Shown here: one piece after another, positions 6,323 through 8,999 of the stretch | How positions within the stretch are numbered: the stretch's first letter is position 1 | Layout: every line of letters begins with the position of its first letter | NCBI GenBank assembly: GCA_030646745.1 | Contig: JAUSKV010000198.1 | Coordinates: 1-8,999 of the forward strand | Source: Sulfurimonas sp. | GTDB lineage: Bacteria > Campylobacterota > Campylobacteria > Campylobacterales > Sulfurimonadaceae | Direction of reading: 5' to 3' | Length of the DNA stretch: 8,999 nt | Notes under the pieces: generated by a model | Databases searched by the model: none | The model's input: the letters and a program-made list of their open reading frames with translations, nothing else | What the model was told of the DNA's origin: nothing | Position numbers and translations under genes: made by a program

Positions 6323-7534
6323 TTACAAAGATTTCTCAAGATACTCAAATCCTGGAAGTACCTTGCCCTCAAGAAGTTCTAAACTTGCTCCGCCGCCTGT
6401 TGAAATAAAACTTATATTATCTTTTTCTCCTGCCATTTCGGCAGCGTTCGCCGTATCCCCGCCACCAACTATACTGTAGGCGTATGTATCGGCTATAGCA
6501 TGTGCAATTCTATATGTACCTTTTGAAAATTTATCAATCTCAAAAATACCCATAGGTCCATTCCAAATAATTGTGTTTGACATTCCAATTACCTCTTCAA
6601 AAAGTTTTACCGTTGCAGGGCCTATATCTACCGCACTAAAACCTTCGAGTACATCTTGAACAGGAACTATTTTTACATCAACCGGATGTTTTATATCGTC
6701 TGTAATTACAACATCTACAGGCAGATAAACATTTACTTTAGCCTCTTTCGCATTCTTTAAAATTTTAACGGCTTCATCTAAGTATGCATCCTCGACGAGC
6801 GATTTTTGCATGTCATATCCGAGTGCTTTTAAAAATGTGTTACTCATAGCCCCACCGATAATAATCTTGTTCACTTTAGGAATAATATTATTTAAAAGAG
6901 TAATTTTTGATGATACCTTCGCTCCACCAACGACTAAGCAGATGGGTGCAACCGGTTTAAAAAGGGCTTTTGCAAATGCGTCTATCTCTCTTTTTAGTAA
7001 AAATCCAGCCACTTTTGTCTCTACAAAAGCCGTAATTCCTACCGTTGAGCTATGCGCTCTATGACTTGTTCCAAAGGCATCATTTACAAAAACATCACAC
7101 AACGACGCCAACTCTTTTGAGAGAGTCTCATCATTTTTTGTTTCACCCACATAAAATCTTATGTTTTCCAACAAAATTATTTTTGAATTGCTAGAATTTA
7201 AAATAACATTTTTGTTATTTATAAAATCCTCTACGAAATCAACTTTTTTATCAAGCAGTCTCTCTAATCTTTTTATTATGTGCTTTAGAGAATAATCGGG
7301 GTCAATTTCTCCGTCTGGACGACCCAAATGCGTAACCAAAACTATATATTTTGCTTCATGGTCAACACAATAGTTTATAGTATGAATTGCTTCTTTAATT
7401 CTAGAATCATCCGTAATATTGTGATGAGAATCCATAGGCACATTAAAATCCACTCGAATCAAAACTCTTTTGTCTTTTACATCAATCTGTTTTAAAGATT
7501 TTACATTTTGCATCAATTCTATATTACTAAGCAT
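6323..7534 (-). CDS. pgk: Phosphoglycerate kinase
   Basis: A full-length 403-residue Pgk (family about 390-415), catalysing the reversible transfer of phosphate from 1,3-bisphosphoglycerate to ADP in the cytoplasm. N-terminal domain substrate residues are present: RVDFNVP (27-33; D29, N31), DDSRI (42-46), HLGRP (69-73), LLENIRF (121-127; R126) and SHRAHSS (157-163; R159). The C-terminal nucleotide domain has VGGAKVSSK (202-210; K206, K210), IGPATVKLF (304-312), WNGPMGIFE (324-332) and VGGGDTA (356-362), and closes with FISTGGGASLELLEG (376-390). No catalytic residue appears missing. A perfect AGGAGG five bases before the start favours the ATG at 7534 over the internal ATG at residue 8. The gene lies 9 bases downstream of the phosphorylase-family gene, and the ribosome site overlaps that gene's stop codon. 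Pgk is more often found beside gap or tpiA; no glyceraldehyde-3-phosphate dehydrogenase gene is next to it within the window, so a second pgk elsewhere is possible. Confidence 0.96.
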   Translation of the reverse strand: MLSNIELMQNVKSLKQIDVKDKRVLIRVDFNVPMDSHHNITDDSRIKEAIHTINYCVDHEAKYIVLVTHLGRPDGEIDPDYSLKHIIKRLERLLDKKVDFVEDFINNKNVILNSSNSKIILLENIRFYVGETKNDETLSKELASLCDVFVNDAFGTSHRAHSSTVGITAFVETKVAGFLLKREIDAFAKALFKPVAPICLVVGGAKVSSKITLLNNIIPKVNKIIIGGAMSNTFLKALGYDMQKSLVEDAYLDEAVKILKNAKEAKVNVYLPVDVVITDDIKHPVDVKIVPVQDVLEGFSAVDIGPATVKLFEEVIGMSNTIIWNGPMGIFEIDKFSKGTYRIAHAIADTYAYSIVGGGDTANAAEMAGEKDNISFISTGGGASLELLEGKVLPGFEYLEKSL

Positions 7535-7539
7535 CTTTT

Positions 7540-7545
7540 CCTCCT
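7540..7545 (-). promoter_or_regulatory. Ribosome binding site (AGGAGG) of pgk, overlapping the upstream stop codon
   Basis: On the minus strand the TAG stop of the phosphorylase gene (7546-7544) shares its last two bases with AGGAGG, which lies five bases before the pgk ATG. This fixes the pgk start and points to translational coupling or reinitiation. Confidence 0.85.
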
Positions 7546-8999
7546 AATAGTTATACATTTTTGTATAATATTTATGAACCATCGGACCTGAGTCAAATTC
7601 AAACAACACATCATTCATCGACTGTTTCATAAGATTCAGCCACACTTGCTGATCATCATAATACATTGGAATTATTTTTTCTTCAATAATATCCATCATC
7701 ATCTTATTATCGTTAAAATCCTGTTCCTCGATTGAGAGAGTTGGATTTGCACCGAGTATTGTAAAACTATTCACTCCCTCTTTACAAAATTCTGGATGCC
7801 AGCCATCTGCTACTGAAAAGTTAATTGCGCCGTTCATAGCGGCACTCATGCCACTTGTACCACTTGCCTCTCTTGTAATTCTTGGGGTATTTAACCAAAT
7901 GTCCGCCCCTTTTTTAATCATCATAGAGAGGTCAAGTTCATATCCAATGAGAACAGCAACAGATTTATAGTTTTTTGCAAGCTGAATAAGCTCATTAAAA
8001 ATATTTATTGAATTTATATCATGTGGGTAAGGTTTTCCAGCCCAAACTATTTGAATTTTCTTTTCACTTCTTGTAATAAGTTTTTCAAATCTTTCAAAAT
8101 CATATTTAAGTAGTCCAGGTCGCTTATATTCAGCAAACCTTCTTGCCCAGACGATTGTAAGAATTTCTGGGTCAAACATCTTTCCTGTCTGATTTGCTAT
8201 TTCATTAAACAGTATTTTTTTGAGGTGTTTTTTTTGTGCTGTAAGTTCATAATCTTCATGCTCATCAAGAGCACTTATCATTATCTTATCTGCCCAATAT
8301 CTTTTATTTTGCGAATTCGTGATAGGTATTATTTTGCAAATATTCTCATAACCGCTCCACATCTCAGTAGCAACCTGTGCATGCATCTTTGAAACACCGT
8401 TGGCAATTTTGGAAACTCTCAGTGCTCCAATTGTTAAACTAAATTCGTCGCCATAAATTTGCGTAATCTCTCTTGCTTTTGCTAAATCCACAGAACCAAA
8501 AAATCCCATTCTTTCAAGCAAATGTATATCATGTACTTCATTTCCTGCAGCTTCAGGTGTATGCGTTGTAAATCTCACCAACTCTTTTAACTCTTCCAAA
8601 TTCTGACATCTATTGCCATACAACTCAAACACTAACGGCAAAGAGTGCCCCTCGTTCATATGGTAAACATCAACTTTATGCTGTAATGCCTCAAGTACCT
8701 TTACACCACCAATCCCAAGTACAATCTCCTGAGCAATTCTTGTATGTTCGTGGTTGTCATAAAGTTTATGTGTGATCGTTCTCGATAGATAATCATTCTC
8801 TTCAATATCGGTTGACAATAAAATAAGAGGAGCAGAACCAAATAGTTCCGATGGCACCATATATGCTTGCACAACAACAGGCTTAGAATCTATATTCACC
8901 GTTACTTTAACATTCAAATCTTCTAAAATATAATAATACTTTCTACGAAACTCGACTTTTAAATTTCTTTCATGATCTCTTGCCTGATCATAATATCCG
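7544..8999 (-). CDS. glgP: Alpha-glucan phosphorylase-family protein (GT35-like), N-terminus outside window
   Basis: The frame stays open to the right edge: upstream of the TTG at 8917 it reads through EFRRKYYYILED, so that TTG is not a convincing start and the gene enters from beyond the window. Numbered from the TTG, the visible 457 residues match the bacterial alpha-glucan phosphorylase family: QEIVLGIGG (63-71), VYHMNEGHSLPL (84-95), FTTHTPEAAGNE (116-127), WARRFAEYKRPGLL (257-270), AGKPYP (293-298), GADIWLNTPR (337-346) and EASGTSGMSAAMNG (350-363). The family releases glucose 1-phosphate from glycogen or maltodextrin using phosphate and PLP. K265 in EYKR aligns with rabbit muscle phosphorylase K574, and E350 opens the conserved EASGT loop. 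However, the PLP lysine (rabbit K680, GTGNMK) is replaced by S358 (AGT codon, 7844-7846) in a gapless alignment. Classical phosphorylase activity is therefore uncertain; a PLP-independent glycosyltransferase or regulatory role is possible. pgk follows after 9 bases. Confidence 0.85.
   Translation of the reverse strand, partial: GYYDQARDHERNLKVEFRRKYYYILEDLNVKVTVNIDSKPVVVQAYMVPSELFGSAPLILLSTDIEENDYLSRTITHKLYDNHEHTRIAQEIVLGIGGVKVLEALQHKVDVYHMNEGHSLPLVFELYGNRCQNLEELKELVRFTTHTPEAAGNEVHDIHLLERMGFFGSVDLAKAREITQIYGDEFSLTIGALRVSKIANGVSKMHAQVATEMWSGYENICKIIPITNSQNKRYWADKIMISALDEHEDYELTAQKKHLKKILFNEIANQTGKMFDPEILTIVWARRFAEYKRPGLLKYDFERFEKLITRSEKKIQIVWAGKPYPHDINSINIFNELIQLAKNYKSVAVLIGYELDLSMMIKKGADIWLNTPRITREASGTSGMSAAMNGAINFSVADGWHPEFCKEGVNSFTILGANPTLSIEEQDFNDNKMMMDIIEEKIIPMYYDDQQVWLNLMKQSMNDVLFEFDSGPMVHKYYTKMYNY

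Noticed and set aside
6810..7064. 84-codon plus-strand open frame inside pgk
   Set aside because: It is antisense to conserved Pgk motifs such as VGGAKVSSK; it has no independent support.
8915..8917. TTG as the start codon of the phosphorylase-family gene
   Set aside because: The frame continues upstream without a stop to the window edge, and the family has a large N-terminal region that would otherwise be missing.

Overview
The window reads as an AT-rich, densely packed bacterial chromosome segment, most likely from a Campylobacterota member of the Sulfurimonas/Sulfuricurvum type. That assignment is inference. It rests on the low GC content, the resemblance of the phosphoglycerate kinase to Campylobacter Pgk, the TlpD-like soluble chemoreceptor with a zinc-binding CZB tail, and the many signal-transduction genes with very short spacers. 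No tRNA, rRNA, CRISPR array, insertion sequence or prophage signal is visible.

Left part (1-2708, + strand). First comes the 3' two-thirds of a type I dihydroorotase-like gene whose zinc ligands have all been replaced in the visible part, so it looks like a non-catalytic PyrC paralogue. After a 46-base gap with a plausible promoter follow a small exported DUF1566-type protein and, overlapping it by 25 bases, a MEMO1 (AmmeMemoRadiSam B) domain fused to an AMMECR1 (AmmeMemoRadiSam A) domain behind a Sec signal peptide.

Middle part (2709-6293, + strand). A 146-base AT-rich intergenic stretch carries three TTAGAWT heptads at an exact 16-base period. It leads into a tight three-gene cluster with gaps of 11 and 14 bases: a cytoplasmic methyl-accepting chemotaxis protein with a C-terminal CZB zinc domain, a six-pass membrane diguanylate cyclase with intact GGDEF and I-site, and a polytopic membrane metallophosphoesterase that carries an internal twin-arginine motif. 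The first two plausibly link zinc or oxidant sensing to motility and c-di-GMP.

Right part (6323-8999, - strand, convergent with the middle cluster). An alpha-glucan phosphorylase-family gene enters from the right edge and is followed after 9 bases by phosphoglycerate kinase. The Shine-Dalgarno sequence of pgk overlaps the stop codon of the phosphorylase gene, so the two are probably co-transcribed and translationally coupled. Together they suggest storage-glucan turnover feeding lower glycolysis. The phosphorylase has serine at the position of the PLP-anchoring lysine, which makes its assumed chemistry doubtful.

The most interesting points are the exported AmmeMemo fusion, the phosphorylase-like protein without its PLP lysine, the pseudo-dihydroorotase, the Sec/Tat-type phosphoesterase and the CZB receptor/diguanylate cyclase pair. 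All functional statements come from reading motifs by eye; no database search was run.
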